DNA from: Cyclina sinensis
Lineage: Eukaryota; Mollusca; Bivalvia; Venerida; Veneridae
Length of the DNA: 64,000 nt
Assembly (NCBI GenBank): GCA_012932295.1
Contig: JAAONU010000078.1
Location: 62,001-126,000, forward strand
Direction: 5' to 3'
Positions 12,031 to 24,884 of this stretch are shown in pieces (the stretch's first letter is position 1; each line of letters starts with the position of its first letter). Position numbers and translations under genes: made by a program. The notes beneath the pieces were generated by a model. The model ran no database searches, was not told the DNA's origin, and saw nothing but the letters and a program-made list of their open reading frames with translations.

Positions 12031-12904
12031 ACTGGTAGGTGGACAGAAGTCCACTTAAGCATTTAGTCAAAATGTAAAGACCCCATTATAACTTTGTTCA
12101 GTCAATGTAGGATCGAAAATAGATGAGTTTAGTTAGTTTAATGAAAATAACTTTAGGTATAAAAATATATTCAGAAGTCACTTGTGTTTTGGCAGAAATT
12201 TTTAAACAGATTATTAGATTATTATTACGTATTATTAAAGAGATGGGCACATTATGTTTTCCTGATATCCATTTTCAAATTTTAATATCTAGCTTATATC
12301 GACCATCACTGAATGTTACCATGAGACAGACAGTTCTGACGACGGAATACTTATATTTCAAGAGTAGATTATTCGTAAAAATCAGGTCTAGCTCACAGTC
12401 TAATATTTACCGTTAATACCCAGTTAAATTCCATTATTTGTAAATTATTTCAAAACAGTGTTTAATAAAATATCAAAAACTGAAGCATGGTTCAAAATTA
12501 AATCTTTAAGTAAAACAGTTTTCGTTTGTATCAAATATCTATAACTGATCTTAAAATTAAATAGATAAAGTGCGTGTATTTCTCAGTAATATTTATAGAT
12601 CAGAAATAAATTTATAATTAGATTGAATCAATTGCAGCTGAATAGCTTAGATATACCTTGCTGGATGAGAACTAATGTCTGGATTTTTAAAAGGCACAGG
12701 TAACTTTACTCAATCATTTGTCATTAATCAGCTGTAGATACACGAATAACGAAAATGTAAGATATATCTATGGAGGTAAACATTGTTTATTTATTTTACA
12801 TCTCTTAACTCCATTTGATATAAATTGTTTTTGTTGTGTATTCAGCTATAATGCTGACTTTATCTAACAGATGAAATATTTCAATACTTTTTTATATATT
12901 TTGT
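12031..12904. other. Spacer between foldback copies, no gene seen
   Basis: AT-rich sequence. The 97-codon open frame at 12123-12416 has no recognisable motif and I do not call it a gene. Confidence 0.45.
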
Positions 12905-14345
12905 CATCAATACTGGTAGGACGTTAGCACTAGCAGTACACAGTAGCAGTTGGCAGAAGAAATTAAATCAAACGTGAAATTGGCAGTAGCAGTAGGAAAA
13001 ACGTAAAGTTGGCAGTAGCAGTAAGAGCAGTAGCAGTAGATAAAATGTGAAGTTGGCATAAGCAGTAAGAGCAGTAGCAGTAGATAAAACATGAAGTTGG
13101 CAGTAGCAGTACCAGCAGTAGCAGTAGGAAAAACGTAAAGTTGCAGTAGCAGTAAGAGCAGTAGCAGTAGATAAGACGTAAAGTTGGCATAAGCAGTAAG
13201 AGCAGTAGCAGTAGATAAAACATGAAGCTGGTAGTAGCAGTATCAGCAGTAGCAGTAGGGAAAAATGTAAAGTTGGCAGTAGCTGTACGAGCAGTAGCAG
13301 TAGAAAAAACGTGAAAATGGCACTAACAGTGAGAGCAGTAGCATTAGATTAAACGTGAAGTTGGCAGTAACTGTACGAGCAGTAGCAGTAGAAACCTCTG
13401 AAAGTCTGTGAGAGTGTCTGAAACAGTCGCAGACCGCTGCAAACAAGCCGGGAGAGTCCCAAAATGTCAAAAATAAAATTTTCTCGTTTGGATCTTAAAT
13501 TCCTGAACGTCTACAAGAATGTCAGAAACAGTCGCAGACCGTAACAATGGACTCCGGAGAGTCCCTAAAAATCAAAAATGACATTTTGTCGATTGGCACC
13601 AAAATTCCCGAAAGTGTGCGAGAGTGTCAAAAACAGTCACAGACCGTTAAAATTTACCATCAAAAATGACATTTTCGCGATTAGCATTAAAATCCCTGAA
13701 AGTCTTCGAGAGTGTCAGAAACAGTCGCAGGCTGGTTAAATCGACCCGGGAGGGTCTCCAGACATCAAAAATAACATTTTCCCGATTGGAACCAAAATTC
13801 CTGAAAGTCTGAGAGAGTGTCAGAACAGTCGCAGACCGGTTAAATCGATCTTGGAGTGTCCCTAGATATCTAAAATGACATTTTCCCGATAGGCACCAAA
13901 ATTCCGGAAAGTCTGCGATAGTGTCAGAAACAGTCACAGACCTATGCAAAAGTTCGGGAGAGCCTCTAGATGTTAAAACATATCTTAATTTCATTTAAAT
14001 TTTCCAGACTTTTAAGACGTTCCTTCTGCTACTGCTCTTACTGCTAGTGCCAACTTCCCGTTTTTCCTTCTGTTACTGCTCTTACTGCTGTTAATGATAC
14101 TTCCAGTTTCACGTTTTTCCTACTGCTACTGCTCTACTGCTACCGCCAACTTCACGTTTTATCTACTGTTACTGCCAATTTCACGTTTTATCTACTGCTA
14201 CTGCTGTTACTGCTACTACCAACTTCACGTTTTTTTACTGCTACTGCCAACCTTCACGTTTTTTTACTACTACTGCTCTTACTGCTACTGCCAACTTCAT
14301 GTTTTCCATCTGCTTTGTACTGTTACTGCTCAGTTCCTATACATG
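12905..14345. mobile_element. Compound foldback element, copy 1
   Basis: The left arm (12905-13392) is a minisatellite of 44-bp-type units in minus orientation (GGCAGTAGCAGT, AAAACGTGAAGTT). The right arm (14020-14345) is the same repeat in plus orientation. The core (13393-14019) is about six units of a different ~105-bp tandem repeat marked by GAAAGTCTGCGAGAGTGTCA and CAGTCGCAGACCG. Long inverted arms made of short tandem repeats are the architecture of foldback (FB) elements. No transposase frame is present. Tyr/Cys/Leu-rich open frames here are translations of the minisatellite. Confidence 0.75.
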
Positions 14346-16514
14346 TCATCAATCACGTAAACAGGGAACACTGTATTCCTGGTATATTTGTCATAGATAA
14401 ATGCATTGTGCTACGATCTACGTAAAAAGGTTAAGACAAACCCTGATATTTTACATTCACTGAATTACGTTAAGTTTCATACTAAACGCATGTGCATTAT
14501 ACTCACTTTACTGATTTAATCATTATTTTGCATAAAAAATGTAGGTGACAGAATTACCAGATGTTTGAACTAGTAATTTCACGATACTTCAAAATTTAGC
14601 CAATATTTATTCAAGAATGATGCTTTAATTTTGAAGAAGCCAGTTACAATGAAAGTTGGTACATATTTCAAATGGGAAATTTTCTGAAGAAGGCGTGATT
14701 ACAGTTAATGTACATTTGTTATATAGATGTTGTAGTCTGTCATCTGTGTCCCTATAGCTTCAAAGCTTCTGAGACCATCTCAGTTACTGGAAAAACTTCA
14801 TAGGTGAAAGAAACCAAGTTGTCTGAAGATTTGGCCGTGTTGATAAACCTTTCTCATTCTCAAAACTCAAACCTCGTACCCTCCGTTTAAATTAAAACAT
14901 ACTGGCAATATGTTACATGCTGTCAAAGCATTACAAGATCAAGCCTTAAGAGCATACAGTAATCTTAGTTTATAAAGGTTTACTTGATATTAAAACGAAA
15001 CTGTCTCTTTCTGAATCAATGATTACTTTGATCTTAACTAAGGGATGTGAAGTATGGGTTGTATACAGTTATAAATAGATAAGTTACATATTCGTTTTTG
15101 TAAGTATTACTAAGATATTAGAAGTCAAAACCCGACTTATGTTGTTTACGGAGAACTTGTACGTTTCCCATTACCAGTTATCTGTAGGGAAAGTTAAGTA
15201 TAGTCAGTGTTGTCATACTTTTAACGCCTGTCTTTGGTATAGTGTGAGATGGACTCTTTTATCCCGGTTATTTGCACAACCTTTTTTTGGTGTTGTTGCA
15301 ATGGCCGGGATTTTCAGGATTTTTTTCCTACGTTTTAAATAATGTTAACTGAAAAAAAGGCACTAACCATGACTTGACTATGGATAAAGTCAGATCACCA
15401 CGGATTTCAGACTTCTTATAAAATGAAAACAACTATCATCGAAAGCAGTACAATTAAAGTTGCGGCACAAGATAAATATTATCCAGATATTGACATGGCT
15501 TTAAACATGACAAAAGATTTAAAGAGAAACCAATGGTTTCCTTAAATGTCTTAAAATGAGTTCTTTCTGTACCGGCGACTTGTAAGCAGTTTATATGGAA
15601 GTCTTCAAATGTGCATAAAAGGAAGTCACAACGAAATAGGTGTTGAACCTTTGATTTTCGACTCTTAATCATCCACAATGGGAAAAACTGTCCAAAAACT
15701 GAGTAACTATATTTTATTCAAATTTTTATGCGATTGATTTCAAATAATGAATTTAATAGATGGAAATATAAACACAAAAAATGTGAAATATCATTTTGTA
15801 AACAACAGGTCTGACGAAGGCTTTTTTTTATTTCGTTTTCTACGAATTTCAAGTAAATAGCCGTGGAAAGCTTTTTAACAATAGACCGGAAAGAGAATCG
15901 TCATTTGACATAAGTATTCAAGTAAAACTGCTTACCAAGGCCAAGGGAAAAGTTCTTCACATTTTTTGTGGAAAAGGACCCCATTATCCACCATTTTGGA
16001 AGTCAAGTAAGAAAAACCTCGCTTAAAGGAAGTTAGGCTCGCTTATCGTTCGCCCCCTGATACAGCGTGTATAAATGATGAAAATTAGGTCTAATTTATC
16101 AATTTTTGCTTGAAATAGTAGTTAGTAGAACTAGGTATTTCAAGTTCTACAAATGACATTAAACTTTCCTTTATAACGTCTGTAAAACGCACTGTCAGGC
16201 TATAGAGAAACTTTTGAATCGTTTCCACTTAGTCTCCACCAAAACCATTTCCACCAGATATTTATCATTTTGTTATTGTTGTATTTGCATTAGAATCATC
16301 AATTCTGATAGCTTGGCGAAGTAATAACTGTATTACAACAGACAGAGATAGGAGTGTCTCGGTCTTTACATATACATCACAACTGAAATATTTTCCTGTG
16401 ACCTAGTATTTCACTATATTTTGCAGGCCGTGTATTTTCAAGTATGATTCTGCTAATATATCTATATTGTTACCTTCCGATAATTGTATAAATACAACCT
16501 CTGACAATTGCGTC
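14346..16514. other. AT-rich spacer, no gene seen
   Basis: Nothing beyond short chance frames; none carries a recognisable domain. Confidence 0.5.
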
Positions 16515-16760
16515 GGAATCGGTTCTTTGGCTCAGTGGTTAGAGTGTTAGTCTTCGATGCGATAAGATCAGAGTCCGAATCCCGCTCTGGATGTTGTATT
16601 CTAATATGTAGTGCATGCACCTGATGACTGCCCCTCCCCCACCGCTACCTCATACACACACGTGTTTGATGGTTCCTTTTCAAGTGAGCGACCCAGGACC
16701 ATAATTATTATGGTCCTTTCATGGATATGTATTATTTTTTTTTTTTTTTTTTTTTTCCTT
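16515..16760 (+). mobile_element. tRNA-headed SINE-like unit
   Basis: A tRNA-like head at about 16521-16592 contains TGGCTCAGTGG, a match to the polymerase III box A consensus TRGCNNAGYNGG. A diverged box B, AGTCCGAATCC, follows 33 bp later. A ~150-bp body then ends in a long poly-T run (about 16736-16757). The head cannot be folded into a convincing functional tRNA, so a tRNA-derived SINE or tRNA pseudogene is the better reading. The right boundary is a guess based on the poly-T. Confidence 0.5.
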
Positions 16761-16799
16761 TATCATTATTACCTTGTTTACATTTTTTTTTATACTTAA

Positions 16800-19700
16800 T
16801 CTATTGTGGCGACGAGATAATACAAAACATTTTCCGGCATGTCCCCTCTGTTTTTCCGCTCCCTTAATGCTGAATAATTTTAATCCATCCCGCTAAAACT
16901 AAGAACACTGTGCAAATTTAACTTGAATCCATCTTTTTGAGACAGCTGATCCAGGAGAAATTTCGTCGGTTGTAATTCTTTCTTCGAACGTAGAAAATTA
17001 CATTTTTTCATTTGGGGTTGAAAAGCCTAAGGCAAACAAGCAGGTATACCACATTGCTTTAAGCATAGGTTAACACTAATGATAATTACCTTTTCAAAAT
17101 TACACGTAAAATGCATTACATGCATTAAAATCATACATATATTTCAAGTATGCACTAAGTGCTTTATTACTTGCTGAAACAAAACAAAAAGACAAAATCC
17201 AGGCTGAATAGGCTATACAATCTTTTTGCTCTTTTAAAAATGACTAACTTATCTTTTTGACTTATTTTGAATAAGGTATTATTAGTAGAAACCTAAAATT
17301 TTCATCCTAGGCAACAGGTTTCACTACCGTTATATATTTTACATCCGAAGACCACTTTGTTATTTATCAATGGCGTTGTACGGAATATATAAATTATGTA
17401 GGTATATGCCTTTCATATACACTGTCTTCTTCTGAGTATGGAAGGAAAGAGAAGTGTTTCTAAGACTACACAGAATGTCCTATTATCCGGGTATCAAATC
17501 ACAACGTAACATATTTTTGCCCTAGAACGCCTCATTCCTCGTTTAGTGCGATACCGAAACCCTTCGAACGGAACACTAAGCTATTGGACTGACTAGAAGA
17601 ACAAACTGCTTTATTTAACGTTTTATCGAATCATTAGTTTTTGTTTCCTTAGACTGAACCTGTTTTCAATTAAAGGTCGGCTACTGTAACAGCAAAACAA
17701 ATGGTCTTTAATAAAGGAACAGCATTCATAAATCAAATAAAAATGGTTTCCTTATTTGACGTAAACCTGGGCAGCATTGATATAAGACTCATATTTTATC
17801 TCCTCTCTTGCACATTTAATGTTTATACCTGATGCTTATGCATGGCAACGAAGAATTGTTATATTCCGAATTTTACATTATTCTGGTCTGGAAGAGTTTT
17901 ATCTACATGTAGATGATCAATTTTAATTGAATATCTTCTTGTAAAGTTTGTCTTTCTTTTACATGTAACGAGTCATAGAGCTGCATAAGTATCTGTTAAT
18001 CAAGTTAAATTTACATATCAAAAACAAATCAAACTGATTGATGATCGTTTAAAAGTAAATTTTACAATTGTCATCGGTTTCCTCTTATTGTAGTATAGTC
18101 ATGTATTCCTTCACATTTTAGACTCAAATGACATTTAATCTACTCTAAACGATCCACTAGATGTTTATACCAGAGTCTGGTAACACGTCAACCTTTAAAC
18201 TTTCTTTAAACTTCTAGTTTAAAGGGGCTGTACTCCAGATTAGATATAACATATTTTTTACACAAATTAAATGTCTAGATGCCGTGAGATTATAATAACA
18301 TGATATTTTACTTCAAAACTGATTATAAAAGTCAAAATAGAACAAAATAATATATTCGCTTTAGCTTGATTTGAACTCTGGACCCCTTATGTTAACAAAT
18401 CTTTCCAACGTAAAAGTTATACCGTCGCGTTACGGTATAGCACTATGAAAGGAAAACAATCAATGTGTAATTATCTGACTTATTTTTTGTCAGTTAGTTG
18501 GTTTTTTAAGCATTAGTCATAAATATTACAAGAAATTTATAATACAACAAAACTCTCCTTTTGTCATCTGGAGGCCAATACCTTTAAGGGTAACTTTCAC
18601 TTGACATTGTAGCTTCCTGTTCTGAAAATTTAATGATTGCAATGCATATTGGGATTGTTTATTTCCGTTTTTAAATCAAGCGTTTTCATTGTTGTAATCT
18701 CCATAACGTTTAAAGTCAAGGAATATTACAGATTTTAATTATATGCTACTAATATCTCATAGTATGTGTTTTCCATTTTTTCTTGTTTTTTTTTTATTTC
18801 AAGATCCGATTCTCGTTTTTGGTTTTAAGCTTTATTTTGGGTTATTTGTGACTGTTTCGGTTACAACAAGTTCTGGATCATCGTTTGATGTTTATGTGAA
18901 CGAAATTAACCCTGTTTATGTGAACGAAATTGGCCCTGTTTATGTGAAAGAAATTGACATTGTAGGACCAGAATTTTTGTTAATATCTCATTTTATTGTA
19001 TAAATAGACCAACTTTTAAGAAATTCAATATTCGGCCGGTGAGAAAAGTCTAAGGCACAAACTGTCAAATTTTAACAGCATTTTAACTAAGGCTGTATTG
19101 TACAGAACACGTCTTATATTATAATGCAGCGTTTCAGTAAGATTATCAAGCGTTTTTTATAATTCTTTTATTTTAATGCAAGAACTGCTTAGTAAATTTT
19201 AAGTGTATGTCAAAGGTTAATTTGTTTTTGTGTCCAAACTTGCCTGTTTATATACATATTTTATTCTCCAGTGCACGAAAAAGTATTCCTGAAGGTAGCG
19301 GCTGCCTGTTCAACTGTGTTTAACTCTTATACGAAATATATTTTAACAGTCGTTATGAAATTAGTGCGTATTGCAGCAATACCATAACATGAAAAGTGAC
19401 AATGCTGTTTTTGTCACTGAGTTACAACTGATAATGTGATTGTCTTTACCAGTCGTTAGAAACTCCTTAACAATGATCGACATAAAACCAGAAACGAAAA
19501 TGTTTGGAGTCCATTCTCTGGGGTACAACAGTATACTCATCGACTTATTGTAGATTTTGTTCTAGTGACTGACAGTTGAATATCGATGTATTACCATGAC
19601 TATGTTGTTAGTTGAAGTAAACTTATCAATATTAAAATAAATTTAGATATATTGACTGTTGATATCTTCTATAATATATATCTTTAAAATTATTTCTTTG

Positions 19701-20329
19701 TTTAGGACTAATTTTTGTTTATTGCTTGTTTGTTTTTATAATTATGCCTAGCTCAAGACATTACTCAACCGTGATGCTTGGAAAAAAATACCGCTGCACT
19801 TCTCAAGTATTGCTGAATAAAGTTATTAAAAAGCATAGTAACCTTTAAGCTGAAGAAAACTTTGAGACCCAAAAATGTTAACCGTTCTGATGCTCAACAA
19901 TGCAGATAATTAGAAAACGCCATCATTGTAGGTTCATGAAGTAAAGAGAATATAAAAACACACTGACGGGAGTTAATTTATTTTTCTACAAAAGATCTCG
20001 AAAATTAGACCCCAATAAATGATCATACCAGTTAAATGTCATTATAAACATATATTAAAAAATGAACTACATTAATTTTAAGTGGTTGATATCTCACTTA
20101 GAACCTGAAAAAAATAATGTGAGAAAAAATACAATCAAGACTTTTATGATTGTTACAAAATAGGTCGATGAGGTAAAGAATCAATATGTAAATGGGCCTG
20201 GAAATGAGGAAATTAGTATATCTTTTCTGTAGATATAGAACATATGTCATTCAGAAGTGTTAAAGTTAAGTATTTTCACGAGTGAAAATGTTCAAATACT
20301 ATTATTGAGATGAGATATTATTATTGTAA
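16800..20329. other. AT-rich spacer with one short tandem repeat
   Basis: The only structure seen is three 24-bp units (TTTATGTGAACGAAATT...CCTG) at 18891-18962. They lie inside an 86-codon open frame (18743-19003) and give a VYVNEI-type eight-residue repeat. No other feature is supported. Confidence 0.5.
18891..18962 (+). repeat. 24-bp tandem repeat, three units
   Basis: Three head-to-tail units start TTTATGTGAA(C/A)GAAATT. Their length is a multiple of three, so the surrounding frame stays open. No evidence that it is expressed. Confidence 0.8.
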
Positions 20330-22000
20330 GGGAAGTGAGCAGTAGCAGTACGTAGCAGTAGAAAAATGTGAAGTTGGCAGTAGCATTAACAGCATTAGCA
20401 GTAAAGATAACACGAAGCTGGCAGTAGCAGTACAGCAATAGCAGTAGGCAAAACGTGAAGCTGGCAGTAACAATAACACCAGTAGCAGTAGGTAAAACGT
20501 GAGGTTGACAGTAGCAGGTAACAGCATTAGCAGTAGGCAAAACGTGAAGGTGGCAGTAACAGTAACAGCAGTAGCAGTAGACAAAACGTGAAGCTGGCAG
20601 TAACAGTAACAGCAGCAGCAGTAGACAAAACGTGAAGCTGGCAGTAACAGTAACAGCAGTAGCAGTAGGCAGAACGTGAAGCTGGCAGTAACAGTAACAG
20701 CAGTAGGAGTAGGCAAAACGTGAAGGTGGCAGTAACAGTAACAGCAGTAGCAGTAAAGAAAACGTGAAGTTGGCAGGTGCAGTTACAGCAGTAGCAGTAA
20801 GCAAAGCGTGAAGTTGGCAGTAGCAGTTACAGCAGTAGCAGTAGGAAACTCAGGAAGTCTGCATGAGTGTTTGAAACAGTCACAGACTATTGCAATCAAA
20901 CCGGGATGGTCCCTCGAGATTGGCACTGAAATTCCTGAAAGTCTGCAAGAATGTCAGAAACAGTAGCAGACCGTAACAATGGACTCCGGAGGGTCCCTTA
21001 ACATTAAAAATTACATTTTCTCGAATGGCTTCAAAATTTCTGAAAGTCTGCGAGAGGGTAAGAAACAGTCGCAGACCGGTTAAATGGACCCGAGAGGATC
21101 CATAAACCTCGAAAATTACATTTCCCCGATTGGCACCAAATTTCTTGAAAGTCTGCGAGAGAGTCAGAAACAGTCGCAGACCGTAAAATATACCCGGGAA
21201 GATCCCCAGAACTAAAACGCTACATTTTCATGATTGGCACCAAAATTCCTGAAAGTCTGCGATAGTGTCAGAAACATTCGCACACCGGTTAAATTGACTC
21301 GGGAGGGTCCCTAGATATTAAAAATGACTTTTTCTCGATTTGCACCAAATTCCTGAAAGTCTGCGACAGTGTCAGAAACAGTCGCAGACCGGTTAAATCG
21401 GCTAGGGGGGACTTTAGACATAAAAAATGACAGTTTTTGGATTAGCACCAAAATTCCTGAAAGTCTGCGAGAGATTCAGAAACAGTCGCAGACCGCTTAA
21501 ATTGACTCGGGGGGGGGGGGTCTTTTCACATCAAAAATGACATTTTTCCGATTGGCACCAAAATTCATGAAAGACGTCTGCAAGTGTGTCAGAAACAGGC
21601 ACAGACCCTTCGCAATAGACTCGGGAGGGTTTGTACATGTTTTATTTTCTTTGAAACTTTCCTGACTTTTAAGACTTTCCTACTGCTATTGCACTTACTG
21701 CTTCTGCCAACCTCACGTTTTGCTTACTGGTACTGCTGTTACTGCTACTGCCAACTTCACGTTTTGCCTCCTGCTACTGCTGTTACTGCTACTGCCAACT
21801 TCACATTTTACCTACTGCTACTGCTGTTACTGCTACTGCCAACTTCAAGTTTTCTTTACTGGTACTGCTGTTACTGCTACTGCCAACTTCACGTTTTGCC
21901 TACTGCTACTGCTATTACTGCTACTGCCAACTTCACGTTTGATTTAATTTTAACTGCCAACGTCTTCTGCGTACTGCTACTGTCAACTTCCTATAAGTAT
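20330..22000. mobile_element. Compound foldback element, copy 2
   Basis: It has the same three-part layout as 12905-14345. The left minisatellite arm is in minus orientation (20330-20847). The core is about eight ~105-bp units (20848-21660; GAAAGTCTGCGAGAG, GTCGCAGACCGGTTAAAT). The right arm is in plus orientation (21670-21990), with CCAACTTCAC spaced exactly 44 bp at 21751, 21795 and 21839. The outer right end ...CACGTTTGATTTAATTTTAACTGCC is the reverse complement of the outer left end of copy 1 (12945-12985). The two copies therefore share an end rather than being independent satellites. Confidence 0.75.
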
Positions 22001-23005
22001 ATTATTTTACACTAAATGATGATTAAAACCTGACTAAAGTTTTATAGGCGTGTGCATGATACATAAACACATGTCATTTCAAAATCAAAGAAACCCAAAA
22101 ATGAAATAAAACAGAATTAAATAATCATGTAGTTTTAAGCCTAAATATTCAAAGAAACCTATGTAAAAGTCACAGTATGAGTGATATGGAATAAATCTCA
22201 CTTTTCATTGGCTAGCAAAAAAAAAATAAAACGTTGTTCATATTTGTGTTTAACGTTATTTTTCTTTTTGCATGCTTTCCTCGTAAATTACATTCAACTG
22301 AAGTCTCTACTTAAAAGACCAGTTAATTATTCATATAAATATAAAAAAGACATTACATGTGAAGTTTCTTATATGCAAAAATGCTATTATCACTTTCTAA
22401 AACCTTTATTCTAACACAACTTGCCGATTCAATCCTACACTTATAGAAGAATACAGACTGTGAATTAACTGCTGTCAATTTCCGCGAATAAGTAATTATT
22501 TAAACGTTATAAACTATCAGTCTTTAAATAATTAGCAGTGAATCAGCCAGGTATTCTTATTGCACATACTGGTGTCGTGCTGCTTTTCATCAGACTTGCA
22601 TCTTCTACTGAAACATAATTAAAGCCCGCTGTATCACATAACACAATATACAACTTAAAATGACCACAAACACTTTTGATTTAAATGACTGTATGATTAT
22701 CAGTATTTTACTAGCATGAAATCGCAAAAGGTAATTAACAACACAATCGTTCAGAGTTTCCAAGTGGTCAAAATGTCTACAATACCTCCTTTTTTAAAAT
22801 AAAATACCTAAATTTAAAGTCCAAGATTTATACTACTAGTACTACACCCTCTACCTCTAACCCTAAAATGAGCCATGCATTTTATACATTAAATTTAGGT
22901 AGTAATAACTAACTTTTAGAAAATTGTAATTGTCGAACGTTGTATAGCAGGGAGTTCACTAGCTAAGGTGACAATGTCTTAACTAGGTAATGTTATTCTG
23001 GATGA
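22001..23005. other. AT-rich spacer, no gene seen
   Basis: No supported feature. Confidence 0.45.
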
Positions 23006-23009
23006 ATGC

Positions 23010-23300
23010 ATTTAGACTTACTGCGCTTCTCGGACTTGCTACGCTTCTTGGACTTGCTGCGCTGCTGGAGTTGCTGCGCTTCCTGGATTTGCTGCGCTTC
23101 TAAGGGTTGTTGCGCTTCGAAGGCTTACCGCGCTTCCTCGATTGACAGCGCTTCTACGACTTGCTGCGCTCCTCGAGTTGCTGCGCTTCTTAGACTTGCT
23201 GCGCTTCTAAAGCACTGCTTCTGGGTCTAACTGCGCTTACTGGTCTGCCTCTGCTTTAGTCTGGCTGCGCTTCTTGCGCTTCCTGGTCTAACTCTGCTTC
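23010..23300. repeat. 18-bp minisatellite (about 15 units)
   Basis: Head-to-tail degenerate units read GACTTGCTGCGCTTCTTG, clearly more GC-rich than the flanks. On the minus strand the unit reads SKKRSK, and the units at 23015-23070 keep an open Lys/Arg/Ser frame. Stops and 17-bp units break it further along. This may be a plain minisatellite or the remnant of a basic repeat protein. Confidence 0.75.
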
Positions 23301-24884
23301 TTGAGCAGTGTCTTAGACAATTCTGAGAGGTCTTCTCTCGGGAACAATATTTTTTTTATTCCCGATCTCACGTAAGTGAACATCAGGTTTCCTTTATTTC
23401 AAACCCACAATATATAAATAAACAGCGCGAACCGGATAGAAACAACAAAAACGTGACGTCACAATACAAAAATGGCGTCGCTTCAAAACATGTCATTGTG
23501 TTTCTTTCAAAATACTTAAATAAGAATTACAGACATTTGAATAAAACGTATCAGTTAGAAATAAACTGCAAAATAATCATCCCAAAAAGTTCTTTAAAAT
23601 ATCAAAAATATTATGTTAACCTGGTTCGTGCAGTTAAACAATAAACAAAAACATAGCACGTTATTACAATACAATTAATCTTGACAGTAATATTGTGCCA
23701 TTTCAATTCCTATTAATGAAGACGGGTTGTCATTGGAGAAAAAGGTTTTCCTGTGACAAACAGTGCATGTATTCATATAATTAGCTTTATTGAAGTGATT
23801 TTTATGTAGCTAAAGTATAACAACAGTAGTGCAATTCTTTCATTATATTGCAACCCGTAGAATGAGCTCGTTACAGACATTAAAAGACAATTATACGCAT
23901 TAACATTTCATTTGTGTCTGATCGGGAAAAAGCTTACAACAATTTGTAATTTCATTCAGGTTTTAATTAAAGAAATATAAAAGTAATGCATAAGATATAC
24001 TGGTGAATTTCAAAAAACACCCAGATTCACCAAGAAGATATGAAAATATAAAACTGTATATTACACTTATAAAATTGTATTTTTGCATTCGGTTTTGTAT
24101 GCTCGCAAAAATACTTTTTGCTAAGCGACAAATTATTGCGCATAAGCAAAAACTTATTGATGTAAATGCCAAACTCTTAGTGTTTTATGTTAAGCTTCAT
24201 AATTTTCAAATTATTTATACTAGCACCAAATGCCAAGTGATAACTGCTTTTCTATTTCGTTGATAGCAGTAGTCAAATATGAATGTACTTCGACTGCACT
24301 ACTATGTCCGGCTAAGTTCTAGCTAACGCTTTCTCTCATTGTTAATCGATTATTTGAATACATACGTATGTTGAAAAATGCTTGGTTCTTTGTGTTGTGT
24401 GAAGATATATGACAGTTATTTCGTTGCTTTTATGTCAAATCATTTACACAATATTATGTTTTCATATCTAGTTAGCTGGGCCCATTTCTGCGTAACCAAA
24501 GAATGATAACGCGAGCTTATTTCACTTATAACAACTGATTCCTCAATGGGACTCTTATCAAAGGAGACAGACGGTCTCGTATCAAAATAATACTACACAA
24601 ATGCACGCAGTCGAAAAGTGGAGGGATGTAGGTACTTTGTAATACAAAAAGAATTAAAAGATATAAATATGTTCCTATTAATCCCTCAAGAAGAATATTC
24701 TAAAAAGAGACGGACGGTGTCACAGCAAAAGGAGCAGTCTTTATAATTTTACGAATTTTGGCACACCCCGGCGTTAAAATTTGACCAAACAGCTGGTTCC
24801 AGACATTTATCAGGCTTAGTGCATGATGCATAGTGCATAATGCAAAGTGTTAAAAAATCCATCATTTTTAACTTAAAATTGTAC
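23301..24884. other. Spacer with a CRE-like palindrome, no gene called
   Basis: A TATATAAATA at 23411 and a perfect TGACGTCA at 23454-23461 precede an ATGGCG at 23472, but the frame closes after 15 codons. This resembles a promoter fragment, and no downstream exon can be supported. Confidence 0.3.

Noticed and set aside
18743..19003. 86-codon ORF with VYVNEI repeats as a small gene
   Set aside because: Only three 24-bp units make it look ordered; no homologous domain and no supporting signals.
20292..22015. Long Tyr/Cys/Leu-rich open frames (also 12907-13470 and 14094-14360)
   Set aside because: They are translations of the 44-bp TACTGC minisatellite; the same peptide appears in different frames, and the composition is that of the repeat.
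23411..23516. TATA box plus CRE plus ATG as a gene start
   Set aside because: The frame ends after 15 codons and no splice-consistent continuation was found.
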